64,000 nt of DNA. Origin: Cryptomeria japonica. Taxonomy: Eukaryota; Streptophyta; Pinopsida; Cupressales; Cupressaceae. The notes under the pieces are model-generated. The model was not told the DNA's origin and made no database searches. It was given only the letters and a program-made list of their open reading frames with translations. The translations under genes were made by a program, and so were the position numbers. Shown here piece by piece: positions 11,419 to 22,733 of the stretch. The stretch is taken from assembly GCF_030272615.1 (NCBI RefSeq), contig NC_081413.1:188076669-188140668 (forward strand). The letters run 5' to 3'. How positions within the stretch are numbered: the stretch's first letter is position 1; every line of letters starts with the position of its first letter.

Positions 11419-12944
11419 TGTTAGCACCCTCAAAATTTTCATGAAATTTTGGTACTCGATAAGAAAATTAAAATTGTCCCAACAAGAATTCAAATTTCCC
11501 TAAGGCAGGCAGGTTCTATTTGACTAGTGACCTTCTGTCCCGGTTGCCCATAACTTAAGTTATTTTCTCATGGGGTTCTTTCATTTGAAGTCGACCCCAA
11601 GTTTTTTAGTCCCTCTTTTCAGTCAGTAGCCTTAGGACTTGATTTAACCTAAGTATTTAGCTCCACATATTCGATATCCTAGGGACATGAGTTATATGCA
11701 CATGTTTTAATTTTATGCTAAGGTGGGCCATAGTTCAAAGATTCTCGAAGCGGGCTAATGTAACTCACATACCTAACTGAGGCTTCAAATAAAAAGAACC
11801 CCATTAGAGAAAGAAATAACTTTCACCAAGTTCCAAGTAATGTCTTTGGCCACAAGGTTTTTTGAGTGGCTCAGATGCTTGCTAAGATTCCTAAAGGCTT
11901 TGGCTAAGTGTTGGGTTTCAATTTTGAGCTATAAAATGTGAGTGTTGTTATGAAAAGATTGACTCAACACTCGTTGAGAGGTGTTTTTCCCTTTAAGCGA
12001 GTTTCCAAGTAAATAGAGACAAAGTGCCTTGTCAGCTGATGAAATGAGTCCCACATGTCTACTCAGGACACGGCGAGATGCATAGCACAATTTCAGTGAG
12101 TCCTAAGTAGAGGAAAGGAATGTTAAAGATATATGTGAATTCAGGGAAAGCTTAAAAGGATGAAAGGTGTCAATTCAAGTCTTTGTGGGCAATCATCAAT
12201 GTTGTTTATATCAATGGATAAGAATTGAAAGGATTGATGTGACAAAGATTAAAAATGTAGAGAATTGGGAATGTGAAATTTATGACTAAAAGATGGGAAG
12301 ATCATGGCAAATCACTTGCACAAAATCAGCTTTAAATACTATAGTCAGAGAACCTTATGTGCGGTGAGCGCAAGGAATTTGAAATGGCGGCATAAAGGGT
12401 TTCATAAGTATGGGTGATGGAGATTCTAAAGAGAATAACTGAACTAGTGGTTGGGAGATTAATAAGGGTGAGCTTTAGTCTTCCGAAAAGATTTTAATTA
12501 GAAAATATTACTCGCATACATGGTCTTGTGAAGTTTGGCTATTTTTAGAACTTTTAAGTTTTTCTTAAGTCGAAAACCAATGCATTGGCCAAACATGATC
12601 ATAAAAGCGACCCTTAGTGTTGGTTTGAGAGCAATTTTAGGAATGGAGCGATCATACATAGGGAAAGATTGTGTTTTCAATATGTAAATTCTATGACACT
12701 AGGTGGAGGATATTTCAATAAATTTCCTTGTAGCTAAAGAGATATTGAAAATATAGGGGGTAGCTAAAGGGATATTGAAAAGCAGTCTTAGTTGCAAAAG
12801 GCATTTCAAGAGCTACCCATCTTCATCTCTTCACCATCAAATGATTGTGAGGCAAGCAAAGAAGAGAAGAGAACAATGAGGATAGGTGATGGACGATTTA
12901 GATATAGAGCCTGTCTAATTTAAATTGAGTGCTAGAGTTGGAAC
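11419..12944. other. Unassigned sequence, possible 3' LTR of the gag-like element
   Basis: TGTTAGCACCC at about 11419 follows the gag-like remnant and could be an LTR start. A TATA-like GAGCTATAAAATG lies near 11924. I find no second copy in the window and cannot place an LTR end, so the LTR reading is weak. No coding frame, RNA gene or other structure is supported in the rest. Confidence 0.25.
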
Positions 12945-13290
12945 CCCTATTCTGATTACAACATTTCTCTTTGAGCTCCTCTTTCCTCTTTTCTAGCTTT
13001 TCTTCTAGTTTGGTGAGCAACTCCTCTAGTTTTGAGGATGCTTCCCTTCAAGTATTGTGGATCTCCTCTTCTAGTTTGTGGAGTTCCTCTTCTAGTTTGT
13101 GGAGCTCCTTTTCTAGTTTGTGGAGCTCCTCTTTTAGCTAGTATACTGTGAAGTTTTCACCTTTGAGTCATCTGTAACGCAATGGTGGTATGGCTCAAAA
13201 TAGTTTTACTTCAACAATATTTTATTCTCCAGCTAGGCGGTTTCTAGTACGCATGTTCAAGCTTTGTCTTATTCTAATTTTGTTGTAGGT
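12945..13290 (-). pseudogene. Minus-strand coding remnant with heptad (coiled-coil) repeats
   Basis: On the minus strand, about 13142-12945 reads as repeated ELHKLEE heptads followed by KLEELLTKLEEKLEK, a strong coiled-coil pattern, then a short C-C containing segment. In-frame stops interrupt it, including a TGA after the repeats and others upstream near 13150 and 13175. Upstream, toward 13290, a short readable stretch includes LKGENFTVY. I do not recognise the family. Gag proteins often carry coiled coils, so an old retroelement gag is possible but unproven. Confidence 0.45.
13061..13137. repeat. 21-bp tandem repeat encoding coiled-coil heptads
   Basis: About four imperfect copies of CCTCTTCTAGTTTGTGGAGC with a 21-bp period, i.e. 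seven codons on the minus strand. The spacing fits repeat expansion within coding sequence. Confidence 0.8.
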
Positions 13291-13639
13291 TTTTTCCTTT
13301 TTGCATATAACCGAAAAATGTGTCAAAAGGGAAGGAGAGACAGTTGTAAACAACCTGAAGCTTGTTGGATTCCTAGTGATTATAAAAGGAATTCCAAGGA
13401 TATGAGATAGGGATTTTGGTCGATCATTTTTTTTTACTACTAGAAGAGTACTAGCAGATTCTAAGTCAAAAAGGTAGTCTAGAGTAAGAAGGATGTAAAT
13501 TTTCTAAAGGGCAACATGAATCATTTTATGGTTTACAATTAATATTCTGCAAAAATTGTCTATATAGTGTACTTCTCATTTTATATGAATGTCAATATCA
13601 AGGGTTTTTTTATTCATCTTCATAGGATTTTGTGAATAT
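13291..13639. other. Unassigned flank left of E4
   Basis: No coding or repeat structure is recognised. It ends at the E4 LTR with AATAT, which does not match the base pairs on the far side of E4. Confidence 0.3.
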
Positions 13640-14662
13640 TGTTTGCCTCGCCAATATGAACAATAACTAGAGCTATAGTCTCAACCCAAAGATTGGTGAT
13701 TCATTAAGTGTAGTTATTATCTCCATGACTGAAGTTCATTTACTTGTCAACCCAGGGACATATTACTTGAAATGGGTCTGCACTATATATGCACTAAGTT
13801 CCCGCGATAGTTATTCTGCACTACTGCAACAACTAAATCTATTTGAGATAAACAAGTGAAAACATAACAACTGAATGGATACAAGAAAGCTTAACATTAA
13901 TAGAATATTCTAATTAAATAATTGTTAAATAAGTTCAGAGCTGGCAAATAGGAATTACTCTATCTGCTTTGGCTGCAAGAACAATCATGAGATCTGGTTC
14001 CAGTGGTTGCAGGAATAGTCAATCGCTAGAACATCTACTGCAGAAAAAGGAAATCTTAATCTAACAGATGCACAGGAATACTCACCAAGTGGGCCCCCTT
14101 GGATGAGTGTATCCAGACTTCAAAGATAATTCTATATACCTAGAATAACATCACTTTTATTCATTGTTTTCAAAAGTCAATATAACACATGAAATGAAAG
14201 AAATGCTTCAAGTTCTAAAAACACTGTCTAATCATGTCTCTAACCCCTGTCTAGCCTCTGAGAAGAGGTGCAGGTTTTTATTTATAAGAAAACTATAACA
14301 ACTTCCTACTATCTAGATCACGCCAATGAAATGAGGCGGAAAATATATATGATTGATAACAGAAGAAGTTAATCCACATAAAATGTGGAACTCAGCTAAA
14401 CCGCAGCTAAGAATATAGCATGGTGGTGTTATAAGATTGATGTTTGTTGAACACAAACATAAATGAATCTGGCATCGCCTTGCTATTCCTTTTCCAATTC
14501 TTACACATACCATCCTCTCTGTTGTTTTGAATATTTAACCGCCCTTGAATGTCTCCAACTACTTTTATGACGTGATTCAACATCTAACTTGCCATAACCG
14601 CTTCTGCAACATCTCATTTATTCCTACAGTTAAAAGATAGAAGATACAAGCATGCACACACA

Positions 14663-14702
<40 letters not shown>

Positions 14703-15499
14703 TTAATCATAACACTTATACATTCACACATGATATTACCTATGATAATTCGCATGGAAAAAGGAATAATAGGTAAAAATAATATAGGATTTAATGGGTT
14801 TAGTTATCATCCAAAATGCACATAGTCAAACTTTCATACATCACATGATTCAAACACTATCCCAATATGCAACTTAAAAAATGGAAAAAACTTATCAGTT
14901 ATAGGAATAAAGAGTTATTATGTCAGCTCATCAAATGTGTAACATTGTTTGTGGGTTTTCTTTAAGGAAGAAATTAATGTCCTTCATTCATGTTGTAGTA
15001 AATTTAGGAGTATTTTATAGATTACTCAAAGTGATTTATGTAGTAACGAGAGGGAATACATTGATGTAAGGCATCAATGTAATCACAGCTTACTAATTTC
15101 GATGAATTGTAGTTAGATATTTATATTTAGATATGGTATTGACTCTATTCTATGGATTAGGCACTAGTTTGCAAGGATTTTATGATTAGATTCATGAAAC
15201 TTCAAAATATTCAAACTCATTCTCTCTTTCCCTTTCCTTTCATTTCTTTTTTATGTTGTTCTACGTTAAGCATCTCCATAAGTGATTGGAGGATGAAAGA
15301 ACGTGTTATGAAAGTTCTACTATTATGTTATTTGCTTACACATTAGTGATGAAGAGGCAAAATTATTATTCTCAATGAATAATTAGAAGAAATGGGACAA
15401 ATATTGAGAAACTGATGAATCTTGAACACCCGTTGTTTGTAGACATGAGAATTATCCACCATTAATGGCATGTGGTCATTGTATAAAAATGGACAAACA
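13640..15499 (-). repeat. E4 3' LTR (left)
   Basis: 1860 bp and collinear with 22734-24563. It contains the block CCAAGTGGGCCCCCTTGG near 14095, found again in reverse complement in the LTR-like segment near 53930, and a TA run at about 14666-14699 that is much longer than in the other LTR. Confidence 0.93.
14666..14699. repeat. (TA)n microsatellite inside the E4 left LTR
   Basis: About seventeen TA units follow a CA-rich stretch. The matching position of the right LTR (about 23750) has only a few TA units, so the change arose after insertion. Confidence 0.9.
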
Positions 15500-15511
15500 A
15501 GAAGGAATTGT

Positions 15512-16454
15512 TTATGTTTCTTTCCCTTTCCTTCTAGAAGATGTCGCTCCACTTTGAGACTGAGTGGAGGGCTGCTCAATATTTGGTTCAATTACCATTT
15601 CCTCTGCAACAGGCAAGGCTTCTTTGACAATAGGAGGTTTGTTCACTGCAACAACCGTAGGAGATGAGGGTTCTACGATATCTTCCTCTTGAGCTGCAAT
15701 TTCTTCTGCAACAAGAACATTTTCCTCCTCAAATTGTAGGATATATTCGAACTCTCCCCATGCCATCTGCGATACATCTTTGAGAGAATGTTCTACCAAC
15801 AATTTGATCAAGTTGTGATGACTAACAAAATGATTACCACCCTTCTGTGTTTCCTTTGCACTTATGGAAATAAGATGATAAAAGAAATTCAGAACATTCA
15901 TCCTTCAGCCATGCCGCAAATGACTTAGTAATTTAAAATGAACGAAATGCAAATTTTAGTACCTACCATCATAGGTAATATATTTCATCACATAAAATGC
16001 AACCTGGGGCCATTCTGCTAGAAGAGATGTCTAATTGGTTCCCTACTTGTCCATACTTAGGGGTCCGTCTGCTGGGTGAGTAAACTCTGCCCTAGCGCTT
16101 CTTGCATCTTTCACCTCAGGAAATAGTTCTCCCTCCTATGACAACCTAGTGACTTCGGATATCCATTGTTCTATGGAAATGACCCTTATCCCTTTGACAA
16201 AGGCCTCTCCTTCGTTGTATGTGCGCATGAATTCATGAGCAATTTCTTCATCGAAATCCGTTAATTTTAAAATAGTTAATCCACCCATACATATGGAAGT
16301 AATGTTCACATTGGACGTCTTGCAACAAAGCGTCATGAACTATTGGTTCATGATGGATAGGGGCTCCTCCCATAGCTAACTTGGCTTTCAAAACAATTAT
16401 CACAGCAAAATGAAAGACTGAAATAACCTGCAGAATTGAAAATTCATGCTCCAA
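15512..16454 (-). pseudogene. E4 third ORF between integrase and 3' LTR
   Basis: Minus-strand coding sequence lies between integrase and the LTR, where env-like or extra ORFs occur in Athila/Tat elements. Readable blocks in order are DFDEEIAHEFMRTYNEGEAF, SIEQWISEV, KDARSARAEFTHPADGP, a P-Q-V-A-F-Y-V-M segment, FVSHHNLIKLLVEHSLKDVS and an acidic Pro/Val tail ending RRKGKET. Several stops and a frameshift near 16340 break it. I see no signal peptide, membrane anchor or furin-like site, so I do not call it an envelope. The ordered blocks suggest a real protein that was once under constraint; its function is unknown. Confidence 0.6.
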
Positions 16455-17061
16455 AATAATTTACTTCTTTTTCAGTACCTTTCATCGACTATGGCAGTAG
16501 GATGAACTACTCACTCATACCACAAGATGTCTCATTCAAAAATGATATCAGGCAAATTAAAACACATTATTGATAAGGACAGATAATTATGCAACTTGTA
16601 AATCAGACCATAAACTCTCCCCAACTTAAGATGACATGTGTCCACACATGTGAAAAAGGACAGAGGGAAGGGTACGCGGATTATGTGAATCAAAACAGGT
16701 AATAATCATAATGAAATGATAAATTCATAATTAAGAAAAATAAATAATACACATACCTACAGTCGTACTAATTAATTTTGCATGAAATGATTAGTTATTC
16801 ACAATATGATATGAGATGACATGAAATGAATGATGTGACAGACATAGATATGAAATGGGATGAGATGGATGAGAAAATTATTGTCGGAGAATGATATTTC
16901 CATAAAGCATGGAAATGGTTATTATGAAGGCACACATGAATAATTTAAGACTAAGGACCAAGAAGGCCTGTTGCAGAAGCTGCAGGAACTGTGTCCATAA
17001 TTTCCTCTCTAGATGTTGTAGGAACTTCTTCAGATGTTGCAGGAACAATGGCAAGAGGGTT
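16455..17061 (-). other. E4 spacer between integrase and third ORF
   Basis: The right half (about 16950-17061) continues the integrase frame on the minus strand as Pro/Ala/Thr/Ser-rich repeats around SEEVPA, with a DNA period of about 24 bp and interrupting stops. The left half (16455-16950) is A+T-rich with no coding signal that I recognise. Confidence 0.5.
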
Positions 17062-18300
17062 TTATTTAGCTGCTGCAGGAACTTCTTCAGATATTGTAGG
17101 AATTGTTGTCTTCACTTGGGTGGAAAATTGTTGCAGGAACTGTTCTTTGGTTGTAGGCTTATGATAAAGGAGTAGTTGATGACCATTGACCATAAGTTTG
17201 AATCTGACCCGGTCTATTGTTGTCAAACGAACTGTTCCATTTGTAAAAACTTCATCTATTTCATAGGGGCCCAACCATCTTGTATGCAACTTCCCCATAG
17301 TATCCTTATATCTGGAATCATATAGCAATGCTCAATCTCTAGATTTAAATTTTCTCTCCTTCATATACTTATCATGCTATTTAGCTCATTGATGTTGAAT
17401 AAGATTTGTATACTGGACACCCATCTTTCTCAACTCATCCAAAGCATTCAATTGCATGATCCGGTCTTTTTGTGCTTCTGAGAGAGTCATATTCAACTAC
17501 ATAGTTGTCCTCAGAGTTTTATGCTCAAATTCAATGGGTATCATTGTTGTTTTTCCATGCACCATTTCAAATGGTGTAAAACCAATTGTTGTCTTCCATG
17601 TTGTTATGTTTTCCCAAATGGCTTCAGGAAGTCTATTTGACCAATCTTTCTTATGAAGAGCTATTGTCTTGGTAAGAATAGCTTTTAAATCCCTATTTGT
17701 AACTTCCACTTGACCATTTTCTTGTGGATGGTATGGAGTAAACTTCTTGTGTCTGATATTATATTCATTATCCAATGCTTCAATTAATGTGGAAGTAAAT
17801 TGTGGTCCTTGATTTGAAACAATCTCTCTTGGTACTCCATATCTGGTAAATATTTCCTCATAGAGGAATTCGGCTACCTTATTATCTCTTGAATGTGTCA
17901 TGGCCCATGCTTCCACCCATTTTGTAACATAATGAATGCATACTAGAATATAAGATTTTCCTTTGGAAGGAGGATCAATTGGTCCAAAAAAATCCAATCC
18001 CCATTTGTCAAATTGTGCAATCAATATCTAGGGATACAATGGCATTTCATCAGATTTGGTAGGCCTACCCATTCGCTGGCATCTATCACATTTTCTAGTA
18101 TATTGTGTTGCATCTTTATACAAAGTTGGCCAATAATATCATTTGCTAAGGATTTTAAGTGTTGTTCTTTTAGAAACAAAATGTCTTCCACATGGCTCAT
18201 CATGACATGCATGAAGGATATCATATATTTCATCTTCTCTGACACACCTTCTCATGACTTGGTCAGGTCCAGTATAAAATAAACAATCAACAATCTATGA
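17062..18300 (-). pseudogene. E4 integrase
   Basis: Gypsy integrase in pieces on the minus strand. The zinc-binding region (about 18300-18060) is split across frames. The core reads WGLDFFGPIDPPSKG (first aspartate kept), then EIVSNQGPQFTS, where the usual S-D-Q-G has N in place of the second catalytic aspartate, then YHPQENGQVEVTNR (glutamate kept). A TPFEMVHGK block and the C-terminal LHTRWLGPYEIDEVF follow after stops near 17495 and 17330-17380. There is no chromodomain. The D-to-N change would inactivate it regardless of the stops. Confidence 0.88.
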
Positions 18301-18783
18301 GAAATTAAAGCTTTTCTCAACTAGCAATCTTCTTTGTTTAGGAGAAAAATGAGAAGGCATCTTATTAGCAGCTAAATAATTTGCAATATCAACATACCAG
18401 GGAGTGTGTGCTTTTATCGGGAACAAATGTTCATCTGGGAAAGCATCATCTATGATTGCAAGATCATCCTACAATTGAAGCCTAGAAATATAATCTACAA
18501 CTACATTAGCTTTACCTGGTTTATCAACAACTGTAATATCAAATTCCTGCATCTATTGTAACCATGAAGCCAATCTTCCTCTAATTGAAGGTTTGTTCAT
18601 GAGATATCTGATTGTTGTATGATTAGTGTGCACATATATTTGATATTTTGTGATATAATGCTTGAATTTGTTAAGTGCATATATGACTGTCAACATCTCC
18701 TTTTCAATGACAATATAATTAAGCTCAGCTCCCTACATGTTTTTGCTGATGAAATCAATTGCATTCTCCAAATTGTCAACCTT
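18301..18783 (-). pseudogene. E4 RNase H region, strongly decayed
   Basis: This lies between the RT and integrase remnants in the position of RNase H. On the minus strand only short readable pieces remain, for example around an N-Y-I-V-I-E-K-E-M block at about 18720-18690, separated by stops. The assignment rests mainly on position. Confidence 0.55.
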
Positions 18784-19740
18784 CTACCCCAAAACTACTC
18801 CTATGGCATAGTCTAATACATCTATATGAATATGAAAAGGTAATGACCAGTTCGGACCTTTGAGCACTGGTGCTTGATTCAAGGCATGTTTGAGCTTCAA
18901 GAAAGATTCATGGCATGCGAAGGTCCAATTAAACTCCATATCCTTATTCAAAAGACAATATAAAGGTCCTACAATTTTACTAAAATCCTTAATAAACCTT
19001 CTATAATATCCAGCATGACCAAGGAAACTTCTGACATTCTTTTGCTTTATAGGTGCAAGGAGATTTTGAATAACTTCAATTTTGGCTAGGTCAACCTGTA
19101 TTCTAGTTATAAAAATATGATGACCAAGAACTATGCCTTCCTGCATCATCATAAAGAATTTTTCACTATTCAATGATAAATTGTAGTCTTCACACCTCTT
19201 CAAAACTTTCTTCAGATTCCTCAATGCCTCTTGAAATTCTAAACCATAAGTGGTAAAATCATCCATATAGATCTCCATGCTATCCTGGGAAATATCTGAA
19301 AAATATGCTTATTACTGCTCTTTGAAAAGTAGTTGGAGCATTACACAACCCAAAAGGAAGAACAAATTATGCATATGTCCCCCAAGGGCAAGTAAATGTA
19401 GTCTTTTCCTCATCCTCAGGAGAAATTTGAATCTGATTGTAGCCACTGAATCCATCTAGGAATGAAAAGTACCGCTTCCCTACCAAGGAATCTAATACCT
19501 CATCCACAAATGGTAATGGAAAAAGATCCTGCCTAGTTGCTAAGTTCAAAGCTCTATAATCTACACATACCCTCCATTTGCCTCCTTTCTTTGGGACTAT
19601 GAATAGAGGCGACACCCACTGACTATCTGATATAGGATAGATAAATCCAACATTTAATAATTTTTGTAGTTCCTCTTTAACTATCTCCTTTAATGTAGGA
19701 TTAACTCTTCTCTATGGTTGTCTAAGCGATCTACAATCTT
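18784..19740 (-). pseudogene. E4 reverse transcriptase
   Basis: Motifs on the minus strand run VSPLFIVPKKGGKWRVCVDY, ATRQDLFPLPF, YFSFLDGFSGYNQI, TTFTCPWGTYA, LPFGLCNAPTTFQRA, the catalytic IYMDDF, a GHHIF block and FLGHAGYYRRFIKDFSK. Stops and a frame change fall between about 19360 and 19280, just before YMDD. The FLDGFSGYNQI wording fits the non-chromoviral Athila/Tat branch of gypsy. RT copies element RNA into DNA; this copy is broken but both catalytic motifs remain. Confidence 0.9.
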
Positions 19741-20104
19741 CTTTGATATAAATATGATGGGTACAAACTATAGGATCAATTCCTTGCATATCTTTGTAAT
19801 CCCACACAAAAGCATGTTGATGACATTTAAGTAATTCAACCAGTGTCATCCTTTAAGTCTCTGTGAGTTGATTGTTGATATTCAAATATTTATTTGGATC
19901 AACTTCCACTTTGACAGTAAGATCAACCTGAGATGCCTTAGAAAGATGAGAAGTGCAAACTTCCTATGGAAATAGGGTATGCAATATATCAGTGGATGTA
20001 GGAAAATCTGATGTTGTTATATTTGATGTTAATTCCTATGACTATTGCTCCAGATTAAACTGATTTACCAGAATTTTAGAGAGGATTGAATCATCATCCT
20101 AGAG

Positions 20105-20600
20105 TCATATGAATGATTCTATGTTAATCATCATAAGATGATTGACAGAGTTGACTTCCTCCTCAAATTCCTCTCGCACGTTAGGCCAAACAACTTGTTC
20201 TTGAGAAAGTTGGGGCTGAGCAAGTGAATACAGAACCAGAGTTTTAGTAGTATTTCCATCAGAAATAGCCATGTCCCTCGACCAACATCCAATATATGTA
20301 TCGACTATAGCAAGACAAGATCTCCCTAAAATAACTGGATGTCCCCCCAATGTAGCTTTAGGAGACATGATCATAAAATCTGCCAGATTTTCCCAGGAGT
20401 CTAAAGTAATGACATCATCTTCAATCATACCATCAGGCTGAATTGTGGAACTGTCAGCAAGCTACAGGACTGTAGGTGTAGGCCTGAGACTGGCTATGTT
20501 AGTTTTTTGCATAATATCTCATGTCATTACATTGATGGTTTCTCCCAAATCTATTAAGGCATTCTTTATCTGAGTGCGATTGATGACTATTTCCACAATA
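20105..20600 (-). pseudogene. E4 aspartic protease
   Basis: Near 20570-20520 the minus strand reads ALIDLGETINVMT, the D-L-G form of the protease active site seen in Athila/Tat elements. Downstream, GGHPVILGR and a CLAIVDTYIGC block match the second half of gypsy retropepsins. At least two stops break the frame (about 20427-20520), and another ends it near 20105. The 19741-20104 stretch is the degraded linker to RT. Confidence 0.8.
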
Positions 20601-21643
20601 GGACTACCAAGCTCAGAATATTTAGGAATTGAAACTTTTCCCAACATAATATCAGTCAATTGACCCATTACATGCACTGTTTGTGGATACATTTTCTTTC
20701 TGCCAGGTTTATTTAAACATGCCTCTTTAATTGCTTTACTATAAATAGGGACATCCTTAATAGCATGAAATGATGGAATTTTAACACACGTGTTTCAGCT
20801 GATCTATGATATCAAAATTTATATCCTCTTCCTGAGGAATCTCTTTAGCTTGCAACCTCTGAGGAAATGGGGGTATTTGGGTTGATGGGCTAGATATTTC
20901 CTTTTCCTTTTGTATCTCTATTATAACTGGAGGGGATAGGTTAGGTAAAGTTGTCTCAAATCTAAGGTGAATATCACTTATAGAAAGAGAATAAGTTGGA
21001 TATTGATTAGGATTAGCTAAATAAACTTGTTGTTGTTGTTGCGGTTTTTATTAGGATTTGGCATGGGTTGAGTGGGAAGCTATGTAGGTTTAGGTGGAAC
21101 AGTATTGGCAATAGGAGGAGGCATTATAGTAGGCTATTGTGGCTGCTACTGAGGTTGTTGATAACCAGATGATTGATTTGTCCATGGCTGACCTCCTCTC
21201 CATTGAGGGATAGGTTTCCAATTCCCTTTGAATTGTTCCCATGGTCCCTAAGGCTGAGACCAATTTCCTTGTGGTTGTTGCCACTATGGAATTTGATTGG
21301 CAAAATTTTCCCCTTGGCCTTGAGGATTATAAAAATTTTGATAATTTCCAAAATTTTGAGCATATGGAGATTGTCATTGATTATTTTGTGCATAGGAATT
21401 TCCACTATAACCAAAAAAAGAAAGTGGATCAGGAGGCATACCTTGTCTTGGAAAATTTGGCCTTCTTTGAGCAACATAGAAAACTTGTTCATCATCTCCT
21501 TGTACTATCTTGAAATCAGGAACTTCAAGATTTGCAACCATCTTACATCTGCAGTCTCTTTTCTTCTGTCTACAATGTGGGCAAAATTATACAAGGATTG
21601 CATCAGCTTCCTCATGCTTATTCTTAGCTTGAAGTGTATCTAA
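20601..21643 (-). pseudogene. E4 gag C-terminal region, Pro/Gln/Asn-rich
   Basis: In gag phase after the stop near 21645, the minus strand gives a short cysteine cluster (C-P-H-C and C-R-C, about 21580-21540), then long Gln/Asn/Pro/Gly/Trp-rich sequence with GYQQPQ-like repeats to about 21000. Several TAA/TAG codons interrupt it. Such low-complexity tails follow the capsid part of many plant gypsy gags. The segment nearest the protease is too decayed to read. Confidence 0.65.
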
Positions 21644-22601
21644 CTAAGTAGCAATATTGTTTATGATATCCTCCTTAAAATCCTTCAAAAGGTGGCTAAG
21701 CTCCATTTGAGAAACTCCATTAATAGATGTTGATGAAGAAATTCCCGTCTTGAAATGCCTACTCTTCTTATAAGAAGATCTAGAATACTTCTGATAGATT
21801 TGGCCAATGTCATTCCATGTTTCTTGTGTTATATCACCACCTCCCATAAGGTCCAAAGCATCTGTGCATTCATCACTGATTCCCCTTAAAAATATTAACT
21901 TAAGAGAATCTTCGTTTAAAGTACTATGCTTGGACTTCTTGACACTGAATAAAAATCTCTCCAGATAATTTTCTAGACTCTCATCTTCCTTCTGTGTCAT
22001 TCTAAAAATATCATCCCCATGGCAGTCAGTCCCTCTACAATAATCTTTATATTTCACAAGAAAAAACCATTTCATCTCATCCCATCTAATGATTGTACTA
22101 CTCCCTAGACTCATAAACCATCTCAAAGATGATTCTTTTAAATTGGCAGGAAATATTTTGAGTCTATGGGCATCTGTAGTATAATTATAACTCCTACAAA
22201 GGACATAAAATTCAAACAAGAAAGTGTCGGGATCCTCTGTCACTAATCCATAGAATTTAGGAAGAGAAGAAGTTGGAATGTTCTTAAGATTAGCATTATC
22301 ATGCAAATCAGAAATAGGGAACTCAAATGTTGGGTTCACAAGTGGAGGTGGGTTATTCCCACCCAGGGGTGGATTTCCTTGCATTGGTCTTTGAGGAGGA
22401 GTTACTGAACAAAGTTCCTCTTCAAAAGGTCCAAAGAGGAAATGAAGGTTGTTCTCAAAAAGCTCAAATTCAATGGGGTTCAAATTATTTGGGGCTTGGT
22501 AAAGTGCAACAAAAGGATTTACATCTAGTGCTTCATATGGATTGAGTCTTGTATGATTAGGACGGATAGGAAGGAATCTACCTTGAGCATCTCTTCTTCA
22601 T
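21644..22601 (-). pseudogene. E4 gag
   Basis: The capsid-type gag core on the minus strand: SLPKFYGL, EDPDTFLFEF, LRWFMSL, WDEMKWFFLVKY, an EDESLENYLERF block and IFLRGI, all in the usual retrotransposon-gag order. A 279-codon stretch is open. The likely start is near 22601, where an R-R-D-A-Q-G-R-F-L-P block begins; a one-base frame slip there separates the ATG from the main frame. It lies just inside the right LTR and primer site, as expected for the first gene. Confidence 0.88.
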
Positions 22602-22711
22602 CTATGCATGCAGATTCATGAAAATTACTTTAAAAAAATTGAGTTATTAAAAAATAGCTATACTGAAAACTTGAAAATTCTTAACTGTAACAGGTTCTTA
22701 GTTTGACACCA

Positions 22712-22729
22712 TCCCCAGCAACAGTGCCA
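22712..22729 (-). other. E4 primer binding site
   Basis: On the minus strand TGGCACTGTTGCTGGGGA begins five bases inside the right LTR. It resembles the Athila/Tat primer site TGGCGCCGTTGCCGGGGA with C-to-T type changes. Confidence 0.8.
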
Positions 22730-22733
22730 AAAA

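Noticed and set aside
13061-13137. CRISPR-like array
   Set aside because: Contiguous 21-bp units without spacers, in plant DNA, coding-phase repeat.
15512-16454. Retroviral envelope call for the E4 third ORF
   Set aside because: The position fits, but no signal peptide, membrane anchor or cleavage site is visible.
16909-17175. Plus-strand Cys-rich open frame with repeated CCRN
   Set aside because: It is the reverse reading of the minus-strand SEEVPA-type repeats at the end of E4 integrase; no known Cys-rich family fits.
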